Part shown: in pieces, positions 35,501 through 42,190 of the stretch | Layout: every line of letters begins with the position of its first letter | Position numbering within the stretch: the first letter of the stretch is position 1 | Source: an uncultured Fluviicola sp. | GTDB taxonomy: Bacteria; Bacteroidota; Bacteroidia; Flavobacteriales_D; Crocinitomicaceae | Reading direction: 5' to 3' | NCBI GenBank assembly: GCA_913009205.1 | Contig: CAJVYC010000001.1 | Coordinates: 372,001 to 436,000 of the forward strand | DNA length: 64,000 nucleotides | Position numbers and translations under genes: made by a program | Notes under the pieces: model-generated | The model's input: the letters and a program-made list of their open reading frames with translations, nothing else | Databases searched by the model: none | What the model was told of the DNA's origin: nothing

Positions 35501-36878
35501 CCACACAATAAACTTGATCGGGTCCTGCATCCGCTGTCGATCCTAATGGAACAACAAATGTCACAGTATCATAACATGCATCTATTCCATTGGTGTAAGT
35601 AACTATATAAGTGGTTGTTGTAACAACAGTTTCATTTTGAACCGCAGCATCAGGCGAGCCAGGTATTTGAGACCAGTCATACCAGTAGGGTGTACAATCT
35701 AATAATGAAGTAATTGAGACATTATCTATACCCCAATTATCGCAACAAGCTCCTGACGAATTATTTTGAATCCATTGGAAAGTTGTGTTTGGTGTCATTG
35801 CTCCTGGAGGAATTGGAAACGAATAGGTATTCCATGAGGTCAAGATTGGATCATAACCACCAACAGGGTCCCAATATTGAATAGTCGTCCAGGTTATACC
35901 GCCATTTGTTGAATATTGAAAAGTAACTCCTTCATTTGGTAAATCCGGTCCTTCACATGGCGAAGCTCCACCTTGCGTAGCATAAGTCATATCAAAGGTC
36001 ACAACTCCTCCACAAGAAACATCAAATGGAATTGTTGTTAATTGAGGAGTACCAATAGACGTTGATGCCCAATAATAAGGAGAGGCCGTAGGATTTGAAC
36101 CACACGGTTCTCCAAAAGCTGCTCCACCCGTTGAACTCCAACCCGTTCCAGCAGCCCCAGCATTAAAATCGTTGTATAACACATACTCAAAAGACCCCAC
36201 CCCATCAGCTGTTAATTGAACGTCACCTCCGTTACAGTCAATTGCCGGACCAACAACAACATCCGTGATATTAACAGAACAAGGAGTTGGACACGGCGCA
36301 CAAGCACCACCACAATCGATATCCGTTTCATTTCCGTCTTGAATTCCATTATTACAATCTGGACATGCAGGACACGCTGGTCCTCCACAATCAATACCAG
36401 TTTCAAGCCCATTCATTATTCCGTCAACGCAGGTTGGTGGTGTTGGAGTAAAACATGAAATAGCTGCTTGCCATCCGCTGTAATTTACAGATCCATCACT
36501 TGAGAATGTTATCGTCAAACAACCAGTGCTTGACGTTATTACCCCGGGATTAACTGTTCCCCCAGCAGTTTGAGAATTCCACAGGTTTGCTCCACCTGTG
36601 CCTACTCCATCGTAAATATTAAAAAAATCAAAGCCTGTTTCAACTTGAAATGGCAAACCACTAAAATCTAAAACAACTTCATCTCCTGAACCAGAGCAGA
36701 AAGTCATAGTAATTAATCCAGTGTTGTCTGCATAATTCCCTAATCCTCCGGGATCATAAAAAGTACCTGAACAGGCTGGTGTGAATGTTCCATTCGCCAT
36801 ATTGTAAGTCTGTCCAAAAGCAGAGAAATTTACTAAGGTGAATAAAATAAATGAGAGAATGAGTAGTCTTTTTTTCAT
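29427..36878 (-). CDS. Giant surface protein (2,483 residues) with CUB-like, reelin-like and 16 HYR-like repeats and T9SS type B sorting domain
   Basis: A signal peptide (ends FSAFGQ, residue 23) is followed by a CUB-like domain at ~24-143 (FFNIYDGVGTGGANLW, LTITFSSDGS). Two Cys-rich units (NGLETGIDCGGPACPACP; DGNETDIDCGGACAPCP) lie at ~150-200 and a reelin-like module at ~232-390 (GVTFQYSTNGGITW, NWGIDNVSI). From ~535 to ~1800 come about 16 HYR/Ig-like repeats of ~80 residues, with CPETITRTY-S/R-VTD-x-CG and a shared IECIGDVPA element. SprB-like repeats, PKD-like units and a CHU_C/T9SS type B domain (YYIPNTFTPDGDKYNEYFKP) complete it. An adhesin or gliding-type filament is likely. It starts 42 bp after its small partner gene. 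Confidence 0.9.
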   Translation of the reverse strand: MKKRLLILSFILFTLVNFSAFGQTYNMANGTFTPACSGTFYDPGGLGNYADNTGLITMTFCSGSGDEVVLDFSGLPFQVETGFDFFNIYDGVGTGGANLWNSQTAGGTVNPGVITSSTGCLTITFSSDGSVNYSGWQAAISCFTPTPPTCVDGIMNGLETGIDCGGPACPACPDCNNGIQDGNETDIDCGGACAPCPTPCSVNITDVVVGPAIDCNGGDVQLTADGVGSFEYVLYNDFNAGAAGTGWSSTGGAAFGEPCGSNPTASPYYWASTSIGTPQLTTIPFDVSCGGVVTFDMTYATQGGASPCEGPDLPNEGVTFQYSTNGGITWTTIQYWDPVGGYDPILTSWNTYSFPIPPGAMTPNTTFQWIQNNSSGACCDNWGIDNVSITSLLDCTPYWYDWSQIPGSPDAAVQNETVVTTTTYIVTYTNGIDACYDTVTFVVPLGSTADAGPDQVYCVGSPAVVIGLDPVCPDNGATFSWDNGGGSGTIDLIPAGGTTNGQGSVSPAATTTYEVTVDFNGCQVTDQVTVIVDAPPTASNPANINIQCSGDVPAVNTNVVTDEADDFTTPPAVTHVGDVSDGLTCPETIIRTYRVTDGCGSFVDVTQLIIIDDTQIPVMNVAPGVLAVQCAGDVPAMTNLGWTDNCDGAGSAAGNDVSDGLSCPETITRTWTYTDACGNTSIAATQTITVNDTQVPVFAAPPANVTVECAGDIPAMTSLGWTDNCDGAANVAGVDGALVGGPCGGTITRTWTYTDACGNNATVNQTITFNDTTPPTATSPLPQLVVPPAFDPLQVTDEADNCSVPTVTNGGDVSDGGNCPEIITRTYIITDACGNSINVTQTFTVEDLIPPTASNPPPVLVQCVGDVPVADPTVVTDEADNGDLATVTWEDDTSDGLSCPETILRRYRVTDECGNFIFVTQTITVHDTKAPIFLAPPVAANVQCIGDLPAMTDLAYTDNCDAAGTVSGSDVSDGLICPETITRTWTYTDACGNNATETQTITVQDTQMPVFAAPPAAFTIECIGDVPAMTDLGWTDNCDGTGTVTGADGALTGGACGGTITRTWTYTDACGNNAIVTQTITVDDTTLPTASNPATTTVPGGPAPAVDVTVVIDEADNCTVNPVVAFVSEVSDNNPCPETITRIYSVTDECGNTINVTHLIIITDPFLPTASNPLPINLECIGDVPAADVLVVTDEADNQGVPVVSFVGDVSDGLTCPETITRTYSVTDLCGGQIFVTQIITIMDVTAPVIAAAPAAVAVQCNGDLPAMIDLGYTDNCDPAGTVSGSDVSDGLTCPETITRTWTYADVCGNLSTLVTQIITVHDTQAPVFLAPPVAANVQCIGDLPAMTDLAYTDNCDAAGTVSGSDVSDGLICPETITRTWTYTDACGNNATETQTITVQDTQMPVFAAPPAAFTIECIGDVPAMTDLGWTDNCDGTGTVTGADGALTGGACGGTITRTWTYTDACGNNAIVTQTITVDDTTLPTASNPATTTVSSGPAPAVDITVVLDEADNCTVNPVVAFVSESSDNNGCPETITRIYSVTDDCGNTINVMHLIVITDLLPTGTAPATVNVECIGDVPSADPLLITDEADNQGVPIVAFVGDVSDGLSCPETITRTYSITDLCGNIVLVTQLIIVNDVTNPTGVAPANVNVECIGDVPASNILNITNEADNCALNPVVAFVGDVSDGLSCPETITRTYSITDDCGNQITVDQLIIVNDVIPPTATNPASISVPGSNDVPLPNPLVVIDELDNCTVNPVVVWVSDVSDGNVCNLEKITRTYSVTDECGNQIFVTHEITITAVPVLIDAGPDQTICEGDLTTITTNIPVGVTIVWDPVVPAGPFSPGVTTTYTVTADNEGCISTDDVDVTVNPLPTAIIGTDVTVCLGDFAPTITFTGANGTAPYTFTYNINGGSNTTVTSVGNIATVTAPTGVDGTFAYNLVSVSDNSVTSCSQAQVGIATIIVNPLPTATIGTDVTVCLGDVAPTITFTGANGTAPYTFTYNINGGANITVTALTNVFAAPFSTAVAGTFVFNLVSVSDASVSSCSQAQVGTATVIINPAPTVDPIADDALCANDSTLGVVFTSGTAGTIFDWTNSLTSIGLGAYGSVDIASFTGLNVSATPSIATITVTPSLAGCAGSPETFTITINPLPTVFAGNDFTVCEGNQAVLTASGAFGYVWTAPVIDGVAFTPLVTGNYFVTGIDAIGCIGTDDVTVTVEEVPIVSFVGDILSGCAPLEVTFTNTTPGITSDCVWSIGGVPYTGCTVTTSLGVGLYDVTLETTNDVGCSSLLTYTDYIYVEAVPLAQFTASQTQMTNIFTEVVFTNNSVNATDYLWTMGDGTPSSTSINTTHTFPSDPVGSYLIELVAMSPLGCADTAWVTVNVSEEVIYYIPNTFTPDGDKYNEYFKPIFTSGYDPYDFDLFIFNRWGETIWESHDSSIGWDGTYGVSGKLVQNGTYTWRIEFKTTESDERILVTGHVNVLD
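32397..32896. repeat. 500-bp internal repeat, C-terminal-side copy
   Basis: Compared by eye with 33585-34084 (offset 1,188 bp, 396 codons), 499 of 500 bases agree. The single difference (32850 A versus 34038 G) is synonymous (GAT/GAC). It encodes residues ~1328-1494 of the giant protein. Confidence 0.85.
33585..34084. repeat. 500-bp internal repeat, N-terminal-side copy
   Basis: Near-identical partner of 32397-32896, encoding residues ~932-1098. The flanking repeats also match at lower identity, so the duplicated block is a ~396-residue superunit of five HYR-like repeats. Confidence 0.85.
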
Positions 36879-36920
36879 ATAACAGATGTTTTATAGAATA
36901 GTATAGAATGTTAACAATGC

Positions 36921-37400
36921 CTAATATTGTGTTACACCCAAATTATCTAGTTTGAACGCTGTTAAAACGTCTCCACTTGAATGGTCGATATCATTGAATC
37001 TTGAGAATAATTTTAAATGATAACCTGTTTGAGGATCGCAATCTCCCTCAACTATCTCATTAGGCCCCAGACTTACATCGAAACTGTATTCGTCAGGAAA
37101 ATCACAAGTTCTACACACACTTGCATAGTAAAGATGCTTGTGCCAAGAGACCTCTAATTTACTTCCAGTTTTATTTGTGATCTTAAAAAAAACAGCTTCA
37201 AAATCAAACCCTTTATTGGGATCACAGTTAACCATTTTATATTCGACCTTGAGTGTTGCATTGTCGATATAAGTTTCCCAATCTGTTGGATTGATTGAAT
37301 CAACATCACTAATATCAATTTGTACGGTTGAATATTCTTGCTGAGCGCGTCCATTCAAATAAAAAAATGACATCATTAAACTGACAAAAATTAGCTTCAT
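36921..37400 (-). CDS. Small secreted protein paired with the 2,483-residue protein (paralogue of 25126-25605)
   Basis: The protein has 159 residues with a signal peptide (MKLIFVSLMMSFFYLNGRAQ). The mature chain shares with the 25126 protein the order W...LKVEYK, FFKITNKTGSK-x-x-x-SW, a CRTCD motif, EYSFDVSLGPNEIVEG and LFSRFN...LTAFKLDNLGV. Both are 159 residues long. It lies 42 bp upstream of the giant gene. It may assist secretion or attachment of the giant protein, or be secreted with it; this is inferred from position only. Confidence 0.75.
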   Translation of the reverse strand: MKLIFVSLMMSFFYLNGRAQQEYSTVQIDISDVDSINPTDWETYIDNATLKVEYKMVNCDPNKGFDFEAVFFKITNKTGSKLEVSWHKHLYYASVCRTCDFPDEYSFDVSLGPNEIVEGDCDPQTGYHLKLFSRFNDIDHSSGDVLTAFKLDNLGVTQY

Positions 37401-37717
37401 TTTCAGTAGTTTTATTTGGGGTTATAAGAGTATTAAAAGTAAACATTAAATTTAAACCTCTAATACATTAACTAAAATTTATTCTTTTGGTTGCTATTTT
37501 CTAAATCTAAGTGCTCTTCGTTTTTCAAATCTACATCCTGGTTGAATATTTATTATGTTCCATTGAATATCGATACTAAATAGTTGAAAATAAAAAAATA
37601 CGAAAAACCCAAACTAGTCGTCAAAATTATAACGTATTGGTTGAGAAAAGGTTGCTCGAAATGAACAAATACTTGTTGATTATTTAAGATAAAATAAGAT
37701 GAATCTAGAAATAGGAA
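37401..37717. other. AT-rich intergenic stretch upstream of adhesin unit
   Basis: 317 bp between the 159-residue gene and hemF, both on the minus strand. No open frame, hairpin or repeat of note; it should hold the promoter of the first small/giant unit, but no perfect TAnnTTTG near the 37400 start was found. Confidence 0.5.
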
Positions 37718-38614
37718 TTATTTAGCTAACCAATTCACACCTTTTTTTAGACTATCAAGGGTGATTTCTTCTGGGGAACCAGCTTCAATTTCTTTACAAT
37801 ATTCCCATTTTACGACAGGAGGTAAACTCATCAAAATAGACTCTGTTCTTCCTCCTGAAACCAGACCGAATTTAGTGCCTCTATCGTTAACCAAATTGAA
37901 TTCAACATAACGCCCTCTCCTTGTATTTCTCCAGTCGATATGGCGCTCTGAAATCGACTCATGAATACCGCATTCAACTTGATATTCATACAAGTCTGAA
38001 AATGAGTCCCCAAGTTCAATACAGAAACTTAACAAATCTTCTTTTGAATTGTTTTCATCCTCCAAAATATGATCGAAAAATATTCCTCCTACACCTCTAG
38101 TTTCTTCTCGATGTGGCAAGTAGAAATAGTCATCTGCCCAAGACTTGAATTTAGGATAAAAGTCAGCATTGTATTTATCACAAATAACCTTTAATCCTGC
38201 GTGAAATGCTTGTGCCTGATTTGGAATTATATAATGTGGAGTCAGATCTATTCCACCACCGAACCAATATTTCCCATTATCCAATTCAAAATATCGAACA
38301 TTCATGTGAATGATAGGAAGATGAGGACTATGAGGGTGAATTACGATTGATACACCTGAAGCAAAAAATGAATCACCATTAATTTCGGTGTTTTTTTTCA
38401 TCATAACCGTCACCTTTCCATGTACTTCTGAAAAATTTACCCCACCCTTTTCTATGATTCCATCACCTCCAATCGTACGAGTTCTGCCTCCTCCGCCATC
38501 AGCTCTAGTCCATAAATCTTCTTGAAACTTTGATTTTCCGTCAACGCGCTCGAGTCCTTGACAAATTCGATTTTGTAAATCTTGAAAAGATTTGGTAATA
38601 CTTTCCTTAGTCAT
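37718..38614 (-). CDS. hemF: Oxygen-dependent coproporphyrinogen III oxidase
   Basis: HemF converts coproporphyrinogen III to protoporphyrinogen IX with O2 in haem synthesis. The 298-residue protein carries FQEDLWTRADGGGGRTRTIG, the metal-ligand region IIHMNVRYFELDNGKYWFGG, GIDLTPHYI, DDYFYLPHREETRGVGGIFF and a C-terminal DWRNTRRGRYVEFNLVNDRG. The start overlaps the upstream LysM gene by 8 bp, so they are likely co-transcribed. Aerobic haem synthesis fits an oxygen-respiring organism. Confidence 0.96.
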   Translation of the reverse strand: MTKESITKSFQDLQNRICQGLERVDGKSKFQEDLWTRADGGGGRTRTIGGDGIIEKGGVNFSEVHGKVTVMMKKNTEINGDSFFASGVSIVIHPHSPHLPIIHMNVRYFELDNGKYWFGGGIDLTPHYIIPNQAQAFHAGLKVICDKYNADFYPKFKSWADDYFYLPHREETRGVGGIFFDHILEDENNSKEDLLSFCIELGDSFSDLYEYQVECGIHESISERHIDWRNTRRGRYVEFNLVNDRGTKFGLVSGGRTESILMSLPPVVKWEYCKEIEAGSPEEITLDSLKKGVNWLAK

Positions 38615-40415
38615 TAATCGGATTTTCGCTATCTCTTAATTCGTACTCTTCCTGTTCTAAAATAAATACGTTTTGATTTTCATAGCCATCAGATTCGGAA
38701 AATTGTTCCATTCTGAAATTATTCATCATCAAATTCGGTTTTTGATTTTCCAAAAAGAAATTTGAACAATAGAACAAAAACACATCGTAAGCCTGAACAG
38801 CCATTTTGCTCATATCCGTATTGTACTCATGTCTAAAAGTTCTATTCAATTCAATCATTTCATCGGTATAGTAATCGACGAAATTTGGACTCCCAAAATG
38901 CAAATTAAACTTGTTCTTGTAAATATTATTAATATCCTTAAAATCAACCCATTCCTTCATTCCAAACACGTAAATCTCGTCCGGTTTCGCTCTGAAAGAT
39001 GATCGGTTTAAGGTATTCATAAACCTAATTCCAGTGGTTTTATCTAAAGTTGGAATAATTATAATATTCTTTGAACTTCTATCCAAGTATGACTTCATCC
39101 CATCAATAGTTGTCTCTCTTAATGCAGGCCTACTTTCTCCAAGCATTGGAGATTCATTAAACGATTTTCTAAATGCTTCATACAAAGGTAAATCATCCTT
39201 ATCAGTAGATTTTACCAAAATGATCTTGTCCTGTGCGTGCGTTCTAAGAACATATTGAGCCAATCCAGTAACCAACGTAATATTTGATGGTACACTTGCA
39301 TAAACAAGCCTATTTTTCTCTAATAATTTGGATTCAGAAGATACTGGGCAAACCATTCGAATCTTGTTATTCTTACAATACTCCGCCAAAATAGCTTGAG
39401 TTTTTGAGAAAAACGGACCAATTACGAGATCAACATCCAAGAATTCACTTCCATTAACTAGAGCTTGAACCGCAGCAGAATCATTTTTCGAATCAAAGAA
39501 ATGAACATCGGCATTCAAACCCATTGCTTTCAAACTATCTATAGCCATTAAGGCTCCCATGTAAAATTGTGTTGCAACGCTCGAAACATATTTCGAGTAT
39601 CCTGGTCCATAATCCAAATGCAACGGAAGAATTACAGCAATTTTATATCTCTCTTTAATCTCAAAAATAAGCGGTTCATTATCATCTGGATCGTATACAT
39701 CAGGAACCGGTTTAACGGGAACTTTCGTAATTCGTTCACTTTTAACTGGAATGATAAGGACTTGACCTTCTGACAATCGAGTTGTACTCAATTTATTTAT
39801 TTCCATGATTTTTTCAATGGAAACCATGAAGCGTTTTGAAATGCTATACATTGTCTCGTGTGACATAACGTTATGCCTAACAATGGAATCGCTGAAAGAA
39901 ACTGTTACGGTTTCTTGTGTTTCTAGGATGGTATCTGCAACAAATGGATTCGGAACGGGCTCATCAATAATTTCTGGTTCAATCTCTTCAGCGATCTCAG
40001 GTTCAATTTTACCAGGAACTTGAATTAATTGCCCTTTTTTCAATCCTTTAGATAATTCTGGATTGATTTTTATTAATTCATCAACAGTGGTATTGAATTT
40101 TCGAGAAAGTCCGTAAAGCGTTTCCCCTTTTTTCACCTTATACTTTGATGTTTCCGGTAATGGCTTAACGTAATTTGGAACAGGAATAATAATTTTTTGA
40201 CCAACACTTAAACCTTCGTTCAAGTTAGAATTGTTGCTCATGATATCCTCAACTCTCACTCCATACATTTGCTGGAGCCCCCATAACGTATTACCAAGTT
40301 CAACCGTGTGAATATAACTCATCACACCACCAACTTCCTTTTGAGGTGCAACACCCGGCTGAGCGAATGACAGAGACGAGCTTAATAGAACAAAAAGAAA
40401 TATAATAGTTCGCAT
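38607..40415 (-). CDS. LysM peptidoglycan-binding protein with periplasmic-binding-protein-like domain
   Basis: The protein has 602 residues and a signal peptide ending LSFAQ. Three LysM domains bind peptidoglycan: ~35-79 (HTVELGNTLWGLQQMYGV), ~92-134 (YKVKKGETLYGLSRKFNT) and ~180-223 (HNVMSHETMYSISKRFMV). From ~245 to 590 it resembles a type 1 periplasmic binding fold (YKIAVILPLHLDYG, LVIGPFFSKTQAILAEYC, IIIIPTLDKTTGIRFMNTL), similar in layout to LpoA/LivK-like domains. It is probably periplasmic and may sense or regulate wall synthesis; binding partner unknown. The gene overlaps hemF by 8 bp. Confidence 0.85.
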   Translation of the reverse strand: MRTIIFLFVLLSSSLSFAQPGVAPQKEVGGVMSYIHTVELGNTLWGLQQMYGVRVEDIMSNNSNLNEGLSVGQKIIIPVPNYVKPLPETSKYKVKKGETLYGLSRKFNTTVDELIKINPELSKGLKKGQLIQVPGKIEPEIAEEIEPEIIDEPVPNPFVADTILETQETVTVSFSDSIVRHNVMSHETMYSISKRFMVSIEKIMEINKLSTTRLSEGQVLIIPVKSERITKVPVKPVPDVYDPDDNEPLIFEIKERYKIAVILPLHLDYGPGYSKYVSSVATQFYMGALMAIDSLKAMGLNADVHFFDSKNDSAAVQALVNGSEFLDVDLVIGPFFSKTQAILAEYCKNNKIRMVCPVSSESKLLEKNRLVYASVPSNITLVTGLAQYVLRTHAQDKIILVKSTDKDDLPLYEAFRKSFNESPMLGESRPALRETTIDGMKSYLDRSSKNIIIIPTLDKTTGIRFMNTLNRSSFRAKPDEIYVFGMKEWVDFKDINNIYKNKFNLHFGSPNFVDYYTDEMIELNRTFRHEYNTDMSKMAVQAYDVFLFYCSNFFLENQKPNLMMNNFRMEQFSESDGYENQNVFILEQEEYELRDSENPIND

Positions 40416-40419
40416 AATT

Positions 40420-40427
40420 CAAATTTA
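40420..40427 (-). promoter_or_regulatory. Promoter -7-like element TAAATTTG, 4 nt before ATG
   Basis: On the minus strand TAAATTTG (perfect TAnnTTTG) is followed by AATT and the ATG at 40415 of the LysM gene. Confidence 0.5.
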
Positions 40428-40464
40428 CAGAATTGGAATTACAATTCATGTGCCAGACACAATA

Positions 40465-41997
40465 TTACTCCCATTCTATGGTTGCAGGAGGCTTCGAACT
40501 AATGTCGTAAGTCACTCTGTTAATACCTTTCACTTGGTTAATTATCCTGTTTGAGACTTTTGCCAAAAATTCATAAGGCAAATGACACCAGTCTGCAGTC
40601 ATTCCATCAGTAGATGAAACAGCTCTTAGGGCAACTGCATTTTCATATGTTCTCTCGTCTCCCATAACTCCAACAGATTGAATCGGCAAGAAAATCGCAC
40701 CGGCTTGCCATACATCATCATACAATCCATCTTCTTTCAGAGTAGAGATAAAAATATGATCCACTTCTTGCAAAATAGCCACTTTCTCTTTTGTAACGTC
40801 TCCTAAAATTCTAATTCCAAGTCCTGGACCTGGGAAAGGATGACGCCCCAATATATTAGGATCTATCCCGAGAGATTTACCAATTCTTCTCACTTCGTCT
40901 TTGAACAATAACTTCAAAGGCTCTACGACTTTTAGTTTCATATAATCTGGCAATCCACCAACATTGTGGTGCGACTTAATCGTTTGACTCGGCCCACCGG
41001 AAACAGAAACAGATTCAATAACATCTGGATAAATTGTCCCTTGTCCTAACCATTTTGCGTCGTCAATAAGTTTAGATTCAGAATCGAAAACATCGACGAA
41101 TACTTTTCCGATAGCCTTTCTTTTCTCTTCTGGATCTGAAAGTCCTGCTAATTCGCTATAGAAATCTTCACTTGCATTAACACCCTTAACATTCAAGCCC
41201 ATTCCTTGATAAGATTCAAGAACAGATTCAAATTCATTCTTTCTTAAAAGTCCGTTATCAACGAAAATACAATGTAAATTTGAACCGATTGCTTTGTGCA
41301 AAAGAACAGCTGCAACAGAAGAATCAACCCCACCGGACAATCCTAAGATCACTTTATCTGTTCCGATTTTATCTTGAAGTTTCTTTACTGTTTCATCAAC
41401 AAATGAATCTGGTGTCCAATCTTGAGTGCATCCACAAACGCCAACAAGGAAATTCTTTAATAACATTGCTCCTTCTGTCGAATGATATACTTCCGGGTGA
41501 AATTGAATTCCAAAGGTTTGTTCTCCTTCAACTTCAAATCCAGCGAACTCAACATCAGTTGTACTTGCTATTGTTTTAAAACTCGAAGGCATTTCCTTTA
41601 TCGTATCGCCATGAGACATCCAAACTTGTGAATTAGCTGTCATTCCTTTTGTCAATACATTACTCGAATCAACATAAGTTAAATTCGCTCTTCCATATTC
41701 TCTCGTTGACGACGGAGCTACTTCTCCTCCAAAATTATGGGCCAAATATTGCGCCCCAAAACAAACCCCCAACAAAGGAAGCTTTCCTTTAATTTCAGAC
41801 AAATCTGGTTTCGGAGATGCCTCATCTCTAACCGAAAACGGGCTTCCAGAAAGGACAACACCTTTATAATTTCCAGTTATTTCTGGACACTTGTTCCAAG
41901 GATGAATTTCACAGTAAATATTGAGCTCGCGAACTCTTCTGGCAATCAACTGGGTATATTGAGAACCGAAATCTAGGATTAAAATCTTTTCATGCAT
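40465..41997 (-). CDS. guaA: GMP synthase (glutamine-hydrolysing)
   Basis: GuaA aminates XMP to GMP. The 510-residue protein has an N-terminal class I glutamine amidotransferase domain with nucleophile Cys79 in GVCFGAQ and the His167/Glu169 pair in FHPEV, then the ATP pyrophosphatase domain with P-loop [11 protein letters not shown] (~221-229) and the C-terminal dimerisation domain ending [17 protein letters not shown]. Length is typical. It has its own promoter-like element 4 nt upstream of the ATG. Confidence 0.97.
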   Translation of the reverse strand: MHEKILILDFGSQYTQLIARRVRELNIYCEIHPWNKCPEITGNYKGVVLSGSPFSVRDEASPKPDLSEIKGKLPLLGVCFGAQYLAHNFGGEVAPSSTREYGRANLTYVDSSNVLTKGMTANSQVWMSHGDTIKEMPSSFKTIASTTDVEFAGFEVEGEQTFGIQFHPEVYHSTEGAMLLKNFLVGVCGCTQDWTPDSFVDETVKKLQDKIGTDKVILGLSGGVDSSVAAVLLHKAIGSNLHCIFVDNGLLRKNEFESVLESYQGMGLNVKGVNASEDFYSELAGLSDPEEKRKAIGKVFVDVFDSESKLIDDAKWLGQGTIYPDVIESVSVSGGPSQTIKSHHNVGGLPDYMKLKVVEPLKLLFKDEVRRIGKSLGIDPNILGRHPFPGPGLGIRILGDVTKEKVAILQEVDHIFISTLKEDGLYDDVWQAGAIFLPIQSVGVMGDERTYENAVALRAVSSTDGMTADWCHLPYEFLAKVSNRIINQVKGINRVTYDISSKPPATIEWE

Positions 41998-42001
41998 GGC
42001 G

Positions 42002-42009
42002 CAAAGATA
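42002..42009 (-). promoter_or_regulatory. Promoter -7-like element TATCTTTG, 4 nt before ATG of guaA
   Basis: On the minus strand TATCTTTG is followed by CGCC and the guaA ATG at 41997. Confidence 0.55.
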
Positions 42010-42190
42010 ATGTGAATACTTCTATTTGCTTTATATTGTTTATCGTTTTTTGTCAACATTTTTAATAGACAATTTGTCAGAAAAGAACAAGTTGGAATAA
42101 TTTATGACGAAACCATTCAAAATAGAACACAAACGCTACTAGAAGGAGTGGGAAATTGTTATTTTTACGACTTCGATTTTTAATTATTAT

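Noticed and set aside
29977-36458. Many plus-strand open frames of 60-160 codons inside the giant gene (for example 30394-30873 and 33457-33861).
   Set aside because: They are antisense shadows of the Thr/Val-rich repeats on the minus strand, repeat with the same period as the real gene, and have no signals of their own.
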